From Pristionchus mayeri (taxonomy: Eukaryota; Nematoda; Chromadorea; Rhabditida; Neodiplogasteridae), in the NCBI GenBank assembly GCA_036245805.1, contig BTRK01000002.1, positions 31,850,661-31,914,660 on the forward strand: a stretch of DNA of 64,000 bases. Direction: 5' to 3'. A model generated the notes under the pieces. The model searched no databases, was not told where the DNA came from, and saw only the letters and a program-made list of their open reading frames with translations. Numbering within the stretch: position 1 is the stretch's first letter; each line of letters starts with the position of its first letter. The position numbers and the translations under genes were made by a program. Below are positions 11,810 to 22,337 of this stretch, one piece after another.

Positions 11810-12470
11810 CTGAATCGAGATATGATTGAGGAATCCTAGGCGCGACAAGACGAAAAATGTATCATGTAACCATGAATCGGGAGATGCTCCAGCCATTAAG
11901 GGAGGGAGAGAGAGATCAAGCAAATTGTCTTTAGCCATATACTCAATACGTTTACGGTTAACGACATGAGCAAACCTGCCTCGAATTGTTTGTCGTTGCT
12001 ACATGCTACAACACAAGCGACCAAAGCATTTGTTATTCAGAACTTGCGATCATTAATCTCAACGACAGCTTTCACTGTCTCTATCCGACCCGGTATACAA
12101 TCTAAAAAAAGTGTGTTGTCAGTCTGACGTGCCTAATAATAACCAAAACTGAAATGAACACATTTCACGATTCTCCTTCTATTACCCGGTTCAGCTCGAT
12201 TCTCGTTGCAGCAGTGAAATACAAAATTGAATACACGCATGAGTTGTTTTCCATCGTTGCATGATACAATATCACGAGAATTTGAATTTGCTAGAATTTG
12301 TTATTCACAACTCGGGAAGTTGCTAATTGATCTCGCGGTAAAAAAATCGAGATGTTTATGTCCCTCACAAGCAATTCATTGATCATCAATAACATCAAAG
12401 AATATAACGAATTAATTTTAAATTAATTAGGCTGCCAGGAAGACATAGCACGAGACATACAACATTAATT

Positions 12471-12811
12471 TTAAAAAAATAATCCATTCTGCCATCCTAT
12501 TGACGCTTCATCGCGAGAGTATCCATTCCCGGTTCTGAAGCTAATATTTGTCTGAGATCGCTTACTTAGAAATATTGAAATAATTTGTTTCTACGAACCG
12601 TTGCTGTTGCAATACGATCTGGGAATAATGTTACTCCAATGTATTCCCTGGTCTGCAAAAATCGTTGAATTGTGATTCACTGAGATTGTGCAGTAATTTC
12701 GTAGGAATTTCGACACCTTATGTAGCACTGACCTCTGAATATGTTGCAATCATTTCTGTGTATGTTGCTGTGCATTTACCAACGGATCACGCACTCCAGG
12801 TAGCTGTGGAA
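12471..12811 (-). pseudogene. Decayed A/B tail exons (right arm copy)
   Basis: Mirror of 7495-7835 with the same in-frame stops and lost terminal stop codon. It was therefore already a pseudogene when the inverted duplication formed. Confidence 0.75.
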
Positions 12812-13619
12812 CTGAAAGTACGTATCATCACATCGTTGCGATCAGTAAAGGGGGGAAGTGAACAGTGCAAATTCGGGAATTCTCCATTTTTCCAATCTCT
12901 TCATGTTGCACTTTCGCTATTTTGTGTAATTTTTAAGTCCCCTTGGTAAGGTTTGAGCTTGGGTTACAAACTCGCTACACGGACGAATGCCAATGTGTCA
13001 GAATTTCTCTAATACACTACATAGAATATATCTGGTCGATGTTGAGCACAAACGTTAGTATCCTGGTGAGTGAATCATTGATGAATGTGAAGAATGTGCG
13101 AATCGTGAGATTTCCCCAGATATTGAGTGCGAGCAAGAAAACAAGCGCACCCCAGATGCATCAGGAGGGGACGGAATGTAAGAAGGAAGTGCAATCTGTA
13201 CTTTCAGACGAGATATTAAGAAAATGGTTGACATTGAATCTAATGCTATTGCTTTCAACTTACCTCACCGGCGAGATAACATGAAAAGTGAAGATACATA
13301 CACGCTCATAACATACTTTTGAAAAGATGTTATTTAATCTCAAGGGGCGGTCCCTCCCTCTGGTCGCCTGAATCTCATCATTTTCTTCCACAAATTCTCA
13401 GAGTTGAGAAATGCATCGACCGGAGGTGTTCTACTTCCTTCTCCCATTCACATGTATCAGTCTATGCTTTTACTTACGACTCCTTCAAAAGGTATTCCTT
13501 TCAATGATACATCATGGCCGAGTCTCCAGTTCAGATAGTTTCATGTCGAAAGAGCGCATCATTCTCCACTTTCTTCTTCAAAATGACTCTTAGTCTGATA
13601 ATTTGAAGAGCAACTGTCC

Positions 13620-13690
13620 GACTCTTTTCAGTTTGCACACTCTCTCTCACCGGTCAGAGAGACGAGAGAGCGTGCAAACTGAAGAAAGTC
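13620..13690. repeat. Hairpin with 27-bp stem (right-arm copy)
   Basis: Reverse-complement copy of the hairpin at 6616-6686, with one base changed in the outer stem (CTGAAGAAAG against CTGAAGAGAG in the other arm). Confidence 0.5.
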
Positions 13691-14679
13691 ATACGATTGC
13701 TCAATTTCAAACGTCCGATCGAGTGAAATGACAATTCCCCAGGCTTTCTACGACATATCTTATGTAACATTGTTCTATGTTGTTGAAATATTGCAGGTAC
13801 ACTATTTCGAAATTCGAATTTGAAAATGATACAACGTTGTTCAGGACTGGAAGCCTGTTCACAATGTGAGGATTGCAATAAATCGCACGATATTCACTCA
13901 GTTTATCTGGGCATACCAGTGGGCATGTTTCCTAGCACAGGTAAACTTTTAGTAATACAGAACATGGTATGTGCACTAAATTCTTATAAAGTTCGTATAT
14001 TTCATAGAATTCATAACACCATTCAGAATTCGCACTTTTCTATCGAATAGTTCATATGAGTTTACAGTTCTACGGAACTACTCTGATATCTTTCGCAAGA
14101 ATGTTACAACTATGCTATGCCAACACTAAACTAAATGTAACGATGACAAAACTATCGACAAAGGTGGTAATTTCGCTTCACGGAATTCCGCCTCTCCTCT
14201 ACGCAATGTGAATGCTTATTAAAACATATCTTTGTTAACATTATTATTATTAGTAGAAGTAGGAGTAGTATTATGACACGATGTGAACTACGTCATGAAA
14301 TCTGCGAGAGTCTTTCCGAGACGATACTCAATCGGAAGTACAACGACAATTGAATTCCCTTCCTTCCTTGGGATATATTTTGGCAACACATTTTTCGTAT
14401 ACCAGTCTTAGGATTACCTCATGTCAGATATGTCATATGTTTTCATCAACGCGAATACATCGGGACCGCTGGAAGAATAGCGGGTGTACAGGTTAGATTA
14501 ACTCGACATAATAATTCCATTTATCTAAAATTATTTGGATAAACGTCATCATTGTAATCATCGCCTCAACAGGCGGGGCGCTTATTTCTTCGTTGTGCTA
14601 TATCAGGATCTTCGTCTTTCTGCGCTCTATGTATGATTGCATATTTTAGAAAACATTGATAATTGATACAAACGCTGTA

Positions 14680-14817
14680 CCTCCTGTTCGCGAATACGAA
14701 TGCGCTTGCAGCGCAAACGGTTCGTTGAGACGAGAACTTCGCGTGATCCTGTTATTCCTCACTCTCTGTATCACTGTCGTATACTATATGATCTACCTGC
14801 ATGCGTCAACTCAAGAT
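14680..14817 (+). CDS. Signal-anchor-like exon (right-arm copy)
   Basis: Identical to 5489-5626 in what I compared. It ends at a GTAAGC donor. The next acceptor (CTTGCAG, ending 14858) opens the exon that reads RYLFYMMHRINYVVTF in one frame and ISILHDASYQLCC in another. One substitution between arms (TTCACG to TTCCCG) changes Thr to Pro in the first frame. Confidence 0.35.
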
Positions 14818-15059
14818 GTAAGCTCGCAATGAAAACAAAAAAATCTCTCTTGCAGCGATATCTATTCTACATGATGCATCGTATCAATTATGTTGTCACA
14901 TTCCCGATGGCTCTAGTGCATCCCTGGAGCCTTCTTATAAGCAGTCGTGAGTCACTGGAGAATATTTGGTGTAACACGAGAATTGGACTCAAATAACTCG
15001 AGATAGATATGAAAATCACGCGATTTCTTCATAAAACAATGATTATCATTGCAATTCAG

Positions 15060-15646
15060 GCGAAATTCGCTCGGCCGTGCTTGGATCTCGCATATCCCGG
15101 TTGTTCTCGAACGCAGCGTGTTCAGTACGGTGCATAAAAGTCGCAGCCACCGACGACAATACAGTGCGTACGCAGAAAACTGGTACAGTGCCCCAGTAGC
15201 CCCTACAAGCAAAAATATGACACGGCGAAATGCCCATAAAGTCAGTGATATCCAATCCCAAAGAAGTACTGCCATTGTTTTGTTTTGTTTTACATATTGT
15301 TTCGTGTAGAACGTATCTTGGAAATCATACATCTAGCAAGTGTTGGGTGCAAACTGCACGCTCTTAGATTGTATCCTGATGAGTCAATCTTGGCATTTGT
15401 GAAAGTGATAAATACATGAATCGTGCGATTCCCACCTCTGAATTACGATTGAGGATTGAGCAGGAAAACACTTTGCTCGCCTCTTGCGAGATGAGGAATA
15501 TGAATGGAGGAAGTTTGACTTGTACTTTGAGACGAGATACGACTATTGGAGTTCGAGAAACGAAAGCTGATCCATGTGAACACAATAAGGGGATACATCA
15601 AAGTCGAACCGCGCCAGAATTGTGCTGTCGACTGTGTTTCTATTAA
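15060..15646 (+). pseudogene. Cys-rich exon, right-arm copy interrupted by 237 bp
   Basis: Counterpart of 4897-5246. After VRTQ the frame enters the 237 bp extra segment and meets TAG within eight codons. The segment is not bounded by GT-AG. The second half (15415-15646) is unchanged except for single bases. Confidence 0.4.
15178..15414. other. 237-bp insertion/deletion between the two arms
   Basis: Present only in the right arm, between GCGTACGCAGAA and CATGAATCG. The length equals 79 codons. There are no terminal repeats or target duplication. It could be a deletion in the left arm or an insertion in the right. The minus strand has an open frame across it with a hydrophobic stretch (FRRVIFLLVGATGALY), which suggests it may be ancestral sequence lost from the left arm. 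Confidence 0.7.
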
Positions 15647-15730
15647 ACATTTACATTACAATAGGAAGAAGGGAATGCGCTGATATTTTCAGGATCAAGC
15701 GTTCCTTTATGAGAACGGTGTTCATTGCGA

Positions 15731-16139
15731 TTATCCATTTTGCCATCCAATTGGTGCTTCATCGCGAGAGTAGCCATTCCCGGTTCTGAAGCGACATTTT
15801 TGGAATAGAGGAATCATCTGACTCTCTCCAAACCACACGCTCTCTCGTTGATATGGAGAGAGCGAGATCATTGCTCTTGGATCGCTAGCATAGTAATATT
15901 GAAGTCATTGAATGATTCCACTAACCGTTGCTGCTGAAATCCGTTCTGGGAATACTGCTGTTCCAATGGATTCCCTGTTCTGGAAAGAGAAGCGTTGCGG
16001 TTCGTCTCGGTTGTGTCGTAATTTCATATGACTCTCGGCACTGGGCGTTTCACTGACCTCTGTTGAAGTTGAAAACCATTCTGGGAGTATTGCTGACCAT
16101 TCAGCAATGGATCCCGGACGACTCCAGGCAGTTGTGGAA
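15731..16139 (-). pseudogene. Gene-B tail cassette, tandem copy 1
   Basis: Exons 16058-16139, 15926-15979 and 15731-15785 correspond to B exons 4-6, with open frames and intact GT-AG borders. There is no start or membrane exon, so it is not a complete gene unless used as alternative 3' exons. Confidence 0.7.
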
Positions 16140-16796
16140 CTGGAAATGTGCAACATCAGACCGCTTTTTCGAAGACAACATTCAATACAGAGCAATTTTA
16201 ATATATGCACTGTGAAGAGCAGTTTCGAGATCAGATCACTTCATTTTGCTCGATCAGGTTGGGAAATATTAGGTTGGTCATAAAGTTTTGTCCGATTTCC
16301 GACCCCAACTTGTAGCGAAATACCTTCGCTACTATAATTTCATTCACTAATAATCAATATTATTCAATAAACAAATCAATTAATAATTCGACAATAAATA
16401 AAGTCAATTCTCGCTTCATGAATTACTGTACCAAACGCACTCGCTGCGAATCGACCCGGCTACGTGTACCGGGCCGCGATACTCGGTCTGATTTCGAAAT
16501 ATATTTTCCTGGACGTTTTCGTCGTTGTTGTTGTCGTTGATGATCGATTGACGTGTTGCTTCACATCGTCGCCCTTCTCCCGGTTAACTTCAACCATTCA
16601 GTACTAGACAACTCACTGTCGAGAAACGAAAGCTGATCCATGTGAACACAATAAGGGAATACATCAAAGTCGAACCGCGCCAGAATTGTGCTGTCGACTG
16701 TGTTTCTATTAAACATTTACATTACAATAGGAAGAAGGGAATGCGCTGATATTTTCAGGATCAAGCGTTCCTTTATGAGAACGGTGTTCATTGCGA

Positions 16797-17205
16797 TTAT
16801 CCATTTTGCCATCCAATTGGTGCTTCATCGCGAGAGTAGCCATTCCCGGTTCTGAAGCGACATTTTTGGAATAGAGGAATCATCTGACTCTCTCCAAACC
16901 ACACGCTCTCTCGTTGATATGGAGAGAGCGAGATCATTGCTCTTGGATCGCTAGCATAGTAATATTGAAGTCATTGAATGATTCCACTAACCGTTGCTGC
17001 TGAAATCCGTTCTGGGAATACTGCTGTTCCAATGGATTCCCTGTTCTGGAAAGAGAAGCGTTGCGGTTCGTTTCGGTTGTGTCGTAATTTCATATGACTC
17101 TCGGCACTGGGCGTTTCACTGACCTCTGTTGAAGTTGAAAACCATTCTGGGAGTATTGCTGACCATTCAGCAATGGATCCCGGACGACTCCAGGCAGTTG
17201 TGGAA
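16797..17205 (-). pseudogene. Gene-B tail cassette, tandem copy 2
   Basis: Exons 17124-17205, 16992-17045 and 16797-16851, frames open. Same structure as copy 1. Confidence 0.7.
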
Positions 17206-17862
17206 CTGGAAATGTGCAACATCAGACCGCTTTTTCGAAGACAACATTCAATACAGAGCAATTTTAATATATGCACTGTGAAGAGCAGTTTCGAGATCAG
17301 ATCACTTCATTTTGCTCGATCAGGTTGGGAAATATTAGGTTGGTCATAAAGTTTTGTCCGATTTCCGACCCCAACTTGTAGCGAAATACCTTCACTACTA
17401 TAATTTCATTCACTAATAATCAATATTATTCAATAAACAAATCAATTAATAATTCGACAATAAATAAAGTCAATTCTCGCTTCATGAATTACTGTTCCAA
17501 ACGCACTCGCTGCGAATCGACCCGGCTACGTGTACCGGGCCGCGATACTCAGTCTGATTTTGAAATATATTTTCCTGGACGTTTTCGTCGTTGTTGTTGT
17601 CGTTGATGATCGATTGACGTGTTGCTTCACATCGTCGCCCTTCTCCCGGTTAACTTCAACCATTCAGTACTAGACAACTCACTGTCGAGAAACGAAAGCT
17701 GATCCATGTGAACACAATAAGGGAATACATCAAAGTCGAACCGCGCCAGAATTGTGCTGTCGACTGTGTTTCTATTAAACATTTACATTACAATAGGAAG
17801 AAGGGAATGCGCTGATATTTTCAGGATCAAGCGTTCCTTTATGAGAACGGTGTTCATTGCGA

Positions 17863-18271
17863 TTATCCATTTTGCCATCCAATTGGTGCTTCATCGCGAG
17901 AGTAGCCATTCCCGGTTCTGAAGCGACATTTTTGGAATAGAGGAATCATCTGACTCTCTCCAAACCACACGCTCTCTCGTCGATATGGAGAGAGCGAGAT
18001 CATTGCTCTTGGATCGCTAGCATAGTAATATTGAAGTCATTGAATGATTCCACTAACCGTTGCTGCTGAAATCCGTTCTGGGAATACTGCTGTTCCAATG
18101 GATTCCCTGTTCTGGAAAGAGAAGCGTTGCGGTTCGTTTCGGTTGTGTCGTAATTTCATATGACTCTCGGCACTGGGCGTTTCACTGACCTCTGTTGAGG
18201 TTGAAAACCATTCTGGGAGTATTGCTGACCATTCAGCAATGGATCCCGGACGACTCCAGGCAGTTGTGGAA
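17863..18271 (-). pseudogene. Gene-B tail cassette, tandem copy 3
   Basis: Exons 18190-18271, 18058-18111 and 17863-17917, frames open. It shares one base (CGTCGATATGG) with the left arm that copies 1 and 2 lack. Confidence 0.7.
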
Positions 18272-18408
18272 CTGGAAATGTGCAACATCAGACCGCTTTT
18301 TCGAAGACAACATTCAATACAGAGCAATTTTAATATATGCACTGTGAAGAGCAGTTTCGAGATCAGATCACTTCAGTTTGCTCGATCAGGTTGGGAAATA
18401 TTAGGTTG

Positions 18409-20586
18409 GTCATAAAGTTTTGTCCGATTTCCGACCCCAACTTGTAGCGAAATACCTTCGCTACTATAATTTCATTCACTAATAATCAATATTATTCAAT
18501 AAACAAATCAATTAATAATTCGACAATAAATAAAGTCAATTCTCGCTTCATGAATTACTGTACCAAACGCACTCGCTGCGAATCGACCCGGCTACGTGTA
18601 CCGGGCCGCGATACTCAGTCTGATTTCGAAATATATTTTCCTGGACGTTTTCGTCGTTGTTGTTGTCGTTGATGATCGATTGACGTGTTGCTTCACATCG
18701 TCGCCCTTCTCCCGGTTAACTTCAACCATTCAGTACTAGACAACTCACTGTCTAGCCCCTGTCACTCGTTAGCTGACCTGCGAATTGTCGCAAGCTGACT
18801 CATCGTTTTTCCGCATTGTTTTCAACTCTTTCACCCTCACTTCACCTATCATCACCTTTCACTTGTTCCCTCACTGTTCCAATCTCATCCCAGCCTCTTT
18901 TCACCCCTCACATTAGCTGTCCTGCCGTTGTCGCGAGCTAATTCATCGTTCTTTCACCAGTTTTCCCATCCATTCCGCCCATATTTCACTCAACCACATT
19001 TGTCATCATTCCTTCCAATCATTCCATAGTATCGCATAATCGTTAGCGTGCTATCATTCATTCATCCCGCGTTCATTACGCTTCATTGTTAGACGCGGTT
19101 CACTTCGTCCGACTTACACCGTACACCCATCGATCGACTTCAACATTGATCGATCGACTCTTCACTTCCTTCTCCTCGTCAATAATAAAGGTACACTTGC
19201 CCCTCATTAATCAAATCAATTCCATTCCCCCTTTCTTGTTTATTAATTAGTTTTTTCGCCTTAAAACTTGTAAATTTAAATAAATAAAGTTATTTTATTA
19301 TCACCCTTGTCCTTTGCATTCCATTAACAGATTCTGGCAACGGAATCCTGTACACAACTTTGAATTTGTATAATTTGTTTGGCTAACATCGTCACATATG
19401 GTCATGATGAAGATACATAGGGACATGTTCGGCCTTTTGAATATTATCGTTGAAATGGTGCATGCATCTCTACTGTGCGAGAAATAAAGGCCTGCGTAAT
19501 TTTGAATTTTTCACAAAAAAATACTATTTTCCTTAAAGTTGATGTACTTCGCAGAGAAATTTTTAGATGGTGGCTTACAAAGTTTATCAAAAAGCACTAG
19601 TCATGCACTACCTAATATCGAAAAAGGGGAGCTGCTGATTTCGTGTTGTGCTTCGTGCTGCTCGATGAATCATGGGCATTTAGAAAAATCAGAGTTCTTT
19701 CGAATAAATCACATGATTGGAGGATTGACGAGACGGACACCTACCTAGGGGGCGCTATCTTCACTACTTGAGGGGTTGTATATTACATTAATATTTGAGA
19801 GCCCAGTTGGCTTTTTCGTCTAAAAAAGTGATATTTGTATATCAATTATTTTTCAATATAAATGCCGAAAAAACTAAAATGAAGGGTATTCGGAGACGGA
19901 TTACCCTAGAAAAAGTAGCGACCCCCATCATATTCCAAATTGATGAGGGATAGGGTAAGGGTTGTTCATTAATTTGAGCATGAAATTACCACTCCTCAAA
20001 CTACATGGCTAGCACAAAAACGCCAAAAGTGTGTATTTTGATAGTCAAAATTTGAAACATAAACTCCGAAGAACCCTGTTCATGAATGGAGAGCCACATT
20101 CTCTCCCAAAGAGAATTTTGACTAACATAGGGCAGGTTGTTCACATTCATGACTAATTGAAATATCAAGGGCTCTTGGTATACATACAATACTAAAGAAT
20201 CGTGTCGTGACAAGTGTCATGAAAACCCAAACTCGGATCACGCGCCTATCTCTAATAGGCCCTTTGAGGCTGATCAGTTTCAAGAGTACCAGTGCGACAT
20301 ATGACCATCGTACTTTACTATTGTGGCAAAGATTGGATCATATGTCTATTCTAAACGAAATGCTGATCCTTCAAATAGTCAGGGTGTAGGTCGCTCACGT
20401 GCAGTTTGGGGTATGGCTGTATTCGTTTCCTTGGTAGGACAGATTTACGATAGTGTGCGCTGAAGAGAGTATAGACGCCCCTATCTATCACTAAAAGACC
20501 TAAATTGATTGGGCAAAAAAGAAAGAAGGGAGATGTCAGAATGCACGTTGGTTAAAATCGGACAAAACTTTATGACCAACCTGATA
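18409..20586. mobile_element. Mariner-type non-autonomous element, about 2.2 kb
   Basis: The left end TATTAGGTTGGTCATAAAG followed by TTTTGTCCGATTT pairs with the right end AAATCGGACAAAAC followed by TTTATGACCAACCTGATA. Both ends sit at TA, as in the Tc1/mariner family. No transposase frame is present between them. The first 340 bp also occur in tandem units 1 and 2. The interior has Cys/Thr-free simple sequence and an open frame at 19539-19748 without support. Confidence 0.6.
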
Positions 20587-20993
20587 TACACTGAACCCAA
20601 TGCACAATGTTCCGATAATAATATCGACGAGAAAGAGATGTTTGATTCATCGAAAAAGTGAAAGCTACAAATTAAATATATTTATTCGGTTACAATAGCA
20701 ACTTTGTGAACATTAAAGGAATTCGTCCAGATTTCAGAAATCGATTGGTCAAAAAAACAAATCTTTAGTTAAAAATGTGTTTTCTCAAATAGTTTCAGGT
20801 CTGGTGGGATTGAGATTAGTTTTTCTAATTTGCGATCTTGTTCTTTAGCGAGCGCTGCCTGTAATGGAAATGTATCCAGATTCTTCGGAAATTCTCTTGA
20901 GATCGACATGCATATTGACCTAAACCAACATATTTCAAATCATATCCGCTATACGCCCTGCAAATAGCTGATATTCGCTCGAAACTCAGATCT
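20587..20993. other. Short intergenic stretch
   Basis: About 400 bp between the mariner-type end and the stop codon of gene D. It is presumably the 3' flank of D. Nothing recognised. Confidence 0.5.
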
Positions 20994-22337
20994 CTACCAT
21001 TGCGAGAGTACATAAAGAATCAATGGTATCGTGTCTATCGAACAAAAATTCACGTTGAACTTGTTCTCCAGTGCACTGATTGATCGACGCATGATGCTCC
21101 AATAGAGCTGCTCCGCGCCTATGTAGCTCCGATCAATATCAAATAGGAAAATATCGATCGACCCGAAGATGCGCGTTGCTTCAATGAACAATTCCTGATG
21201 CGCCTCACATTTAGCCGGATCTGAAAGATGTGAGGGCACGTGCGATAATTAATAGAATTTTCCCAATCCAATTCGAAATAAATGGTGCAAGATTCTGATT
21301 TTGTCAATTGTTGCATTATTATCTGACTAGTCCGGCTGCCCCCCGCCTCCGGCGGGGGCCCCGTCCTAGCGTTTCGCAATCACTCGTTTCGCAACTTGTT
21401 GACGCGCGATCTCTCTCCCTCCAGATTTCGTAATTGTTTGGGCAAATGTTTCGCAATACGGTCAAACGGAAACAGCGCTTTATATATAGGTATAGATGCT
21501 AGAAGCCTACCATCATCACTGAAGAAGCGTTCATTTTCTAGCTGTACAAAGTACGAACCGCATGACGATATTATTACCAGTTTCTTCACCTTATTACGTC
21601 GAACGATATCCAGTATTCTATTCCTGGATTTGTATAATTAATTCCAAATTGCAACGAGCTCTTTGAATATCTAGCTTACTTGTTCTGCCCCCCAAGAGGT
21701 CCAACTCCGTATAGAACGAGATTTTCAATGACAACGTCACCCAGAGCCTTCCGAAAAGATAAAGTTATGATCTCAATAACACTGGCGGTTATAATAAGTG
21801 AATTGATGCTCGAAGATCGTCTAATCAAGGTCCCCAATTGCGAAGCATTCCATGTAGTCTTTGTGAACCAGGTCCGATCAGGGGCGTCAAATATCTTAAT
21901 TATTTGTATGTTAATGATGATAGTATTTTAAACTCACACCAAACGACGCTCGAAGGGAGGGAATCGCCCTCCATTTCTTGATTCCAAAATATCCTCGAAG
22001 ATGAGGGGGGATTTGCAGCCCCCATTCCACCATTCCCTTACTTAGGTCGGGATTACTGCAGAAAGTTTCAATAGCAGGTCGATTTTGCAGATATTCATTC
22101 ACGAGTTCATTCCAGCGGTTATAAATCTGGAAATATTACGGTATCCGAGGTTGCTTAAACTGTTCAATTAAAAATAATACGTTTGATACTTGCCCGCAAT
22201 AATACTTGCTAGAAGCTGAAAAAAGTACTTACTAGTCTCATAGAATTGATGAACTTAAATGATGCGTCCTCCCTGATTATTCTACGAATGATATCTGCTG
22301 GTAAATTGGAGAGGCGGATTCTAGCATAGGAGGACAT
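20994..22337 (-). CDS. Gene D: F-box-like protein, lineage 1
   Basis: Five exons (22233-22337, 21938-22126, 21680-21894, 21511-21623, 20994-21220) total 849 nt, 282 residues, in phase throughout. The N-terminus has an F-box-type pattern: LSNLPADIIRRIIRED, then MRL, then RWNELV at about residues 9-45, split by an intron at the same place as in gene E. The rest is variable, with GYFG near residue 85 and NKVKKLVIISS in exon 4. F-box proteins link substrates to SCF ubiquitin ligases through Skp1. That role here is inferred from the N-terminal pattern only. The start is the first ATG of exon 1. Introns 3 and 4 use weak but canonical sites (GTAAGC, GTAGGC). Intron 4 holds a GC-rich hairpin. D is shorter at the C-terminus than paralog E. 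Confidence 0.6.
21340..21358. repeat. GC-only hairpin inside intron 4 of gene D
   Basis: CCCCCGCC-TCC-GGCGGGGG, a perfect 8-bp GC stem with a 3-base loop, flanked by further G/C runs, in otherwise AT-rich sequence. Confidence 0.8.

Larger units (their letters stand above)
10688..16181. repeat. Right arm of large inverted duplication
   Basis: Reverse complement of 4362-9618. The inner border (10688) corresponds exactly to 9618, inside receptor exon 9552-9677. The outer border (16181) corresponds to 4362. The arm is 237 bp longer because of 15178-15414. Observed differences from the left arm are few, for example at 12360, in the open frames at 13055-13284, and one codon near 14904. Confidence 0.93.
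15555..18752. repeat. Three exact-length tandem copies of a 1066-bp unit
   Basis: Units are 15555-16620, 16621-17686 and 17687-18752, each starting GAGAAACGAAAGCTGATCC. They differ by a few single bases, for example CTCGTTGATATGG in units 1 and 2 against CTCGTCGATATGG in unit 3. Each unit holds the gene-B tail cassette (minus strand), the outer edge of the inverted repeat, a mariner-type end (TATTAGGTTGGTC) and a GC-richer stretch. Confidence 0.95.

Noticed and set aside
14952..15332. 126-residue minus-strand frame with a hydrophobic stretch in the right arm
   Set aside because: It overlaps the supported Cys-rich exon on the other strand and has the Arg/Leu/Cys bias of a shadow frame. Kept only as a comment on the 237-bp indel.
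18559..19330. Possible LTR (starts TGTACCAAACG, ends CATTAACA followed by TCTGGCAACGG resembling a primer site)
   Set aside because: No second LTR, no gag/pol frame, and the primer-site match is too vague. The stretch lies inside the mariner-type end pair.
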